A stretch of DNA of 64,000 bases, taken from contig NC_066313.1 of assembly GCF_022539315.1 (NCBI RefSeq), forward strand, positions 34,881,059 to 34,945,058. Direction: 5' to 3'. How positions within the stretch are numbered: the stretch's first letter is position 1; the number at the start of each line of letters is the position of its first letter. Shown one piece after another: positions 63,056-64,000 of the stretch. Both the position numbers and the translations under genes were made by a program. The notes under the pieces are model-generated. The model did not search any database and was not told the DNA's origin. It worked only from the letters and a program-made list of their open reading frames with translations. This DNA comes from Serinus canaria. Lineage: Eukaryota > Chordata > Aves > Passeriformes > Fringillidae.

Positions 63056-64000
63056 CTAATTCTGGCAGGGGCTGCAAGGAATACCACAGTAATCTGTCAG
63101 GATTCTGCTTCCTTGCTGGCTATTTACAGGTGATGTAAACACAGTCTTTGGCTGAGCCATGCCAAATGGTTTTATTTTATTTCCCTGGGAAACAAGTTTT
63201 GCAAAGTGTAAGACTCCTGACAGCCTCTGGCCTTGGTCAGAGTACAGATTACTCAGAACTGTGATGGCTGCCCACAGCTCAAATTGGCAGCTGACTGCAT
63301 TCTTATTTTATTTGAGATATGATCCTGGTCATGTGAAAAGTCTTTGTTCCTTTATATAGAATTATTAAGACCCATGCAATGAATTCTGTAGCAAAGAGCT
63401 AGTAAAAGAGGCACAGGGAATTTAGGGAATTTGAGGGGTTTTTATCAAGAGAAGTTATTAGGAATGGATAACATAGGTATAAATAATTCTGATGGAACTT
63501 GGGGCTTGACTAGGGAACCTCTACAGACCATTTTTTGCCTTTTTTGTAATTTGTCCATGTAGGGAAGTTGAAGTGTAACCTGTGGCTATGTACCTGAGGG
63601 CAAAATATGCCAATTCTGTACAAGTGGAGTTTTATTTTCCTGCAGGACTAGCCTCAGCTAGAGTCACTGACATAAGTTCTAGTCATTTGAATAAGTCTTC
63701 TCAGTTCTGCCATCAGCCATTGCCGACCCAGTCCTAGCTTCACTGACAGGGATATAAAAAAATTAGCAAATCCAGTGTGCAAGAAGTATAATATTTTGAA
63801 TTCTCTTATGTAGGAAAACACTTAATTTTTTTTTGTGGAATTTTGCACCTGTATAGCTGCTAGTGACTTAAGTAGGTGCTCGATTTCTGATGACGGTTTT
63901 GTTCCTACATACTGTCAAGAGGTACCAAGAAATAGTAAAAAGTCTGAATTATAAAGAGGCAGGTTTAGGCTTTTCAGTAGTAGAAAAGTGTTCTTATCTC

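Larger units (their letters stand above)
55871..64000. other. Gene-free right end
   Basis: About 8 kb containing three CR1 fragments (57.7, 62.1, 62.9 kb), a T/TG repeat (60.71 kb) and an 18-bp tandem duplication (61072-61107). No gene was recognised on either strand. Confidence 0.55.

Noticed and set aside
1..64000. tRNA genes, LTR retroviral elements, CRISPR arrays, bacterial-type operons
   Set aside because: No tRNA B-box with cloverleaf, no paired LTRs with TG/CA ends or retroviral protein motifs, no regularly spaced repeats, and no prokaryotic gene structure seen by eye.

Overview
This window is vertebrate nuclear DNA, almost certainly from a bird. It is AT-rich and sparse in genes and repeats. 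Its dispersed repeats are truncated copies of the CR1 LINE family, with the avian CR1 3' ends (for example CCTTCCAACCT followed by ATTCTGTGATTCTGTGAT). The only intact gene I can name is CHORDC1, on the minus strand, entering from the left. No bacterial, viral or CRISPR features are present.

Left end (1-6.7 kb): the first four coding exons of CHORDC1 (CHP-1/morgana, an HSP90 co-chaperone) lie on the minus strand at 6391-6328, 3000-2951, 945-889 and 380-220. All have canonical splice sites and matching phases. They encode residues 1-110, including the whole first zinc-binding CHORD domain with all eight ligands. The remaining exons lie beyond base 1. The gene starts in a CpG island (about 6115-6665). 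That island carries a perfect five-unit heat-shock element at 6523-6545, which fits a gene of the HSP90 network under HSF1 control.

Just right of the island (8.7-10.15 kb): two exon-like segments on the plus strand look like a decayed protein-coding gene. They have good splice signals, matching phase, long frames broken by a few stops and one frame change. Short collinear matches to human SHLD2 (as I remember it) suggest a shieldin-subunit-2-like relic, but this needs a database search. A CR1 copy follows at 10.55-11.35 kb.

From 11.4 to 64 kb I find no supported gene. This stretch is gene desert with CR1 fragments (20.3, 22.9, 36.9, 38.5, 39.9, 49.8, 55, 57.7, 62.1 and 62.9 kb), T/TG-rich simple repeats and a few small oddities. 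The most striking is a roughly 950-bp block at 47.82-48.77 kb. Purine-only and pyrimidine-only segments alternate there, with a GGAAGTGG/GGCGGA minisatellite-like core rich in CpG and ETS-type sites, then a C-rich tract able to form G-quadruplexes on the minus strand. Other points are a perfect 18-bp hairpin at 32.17 kb and a palindromic RUNX-type site at 16.13 kb.

Exon calls for CHORDC1 are firm. The pseudogene identity, the regulatory readings and all functional suggestions for the desert are inference from sequence alone.
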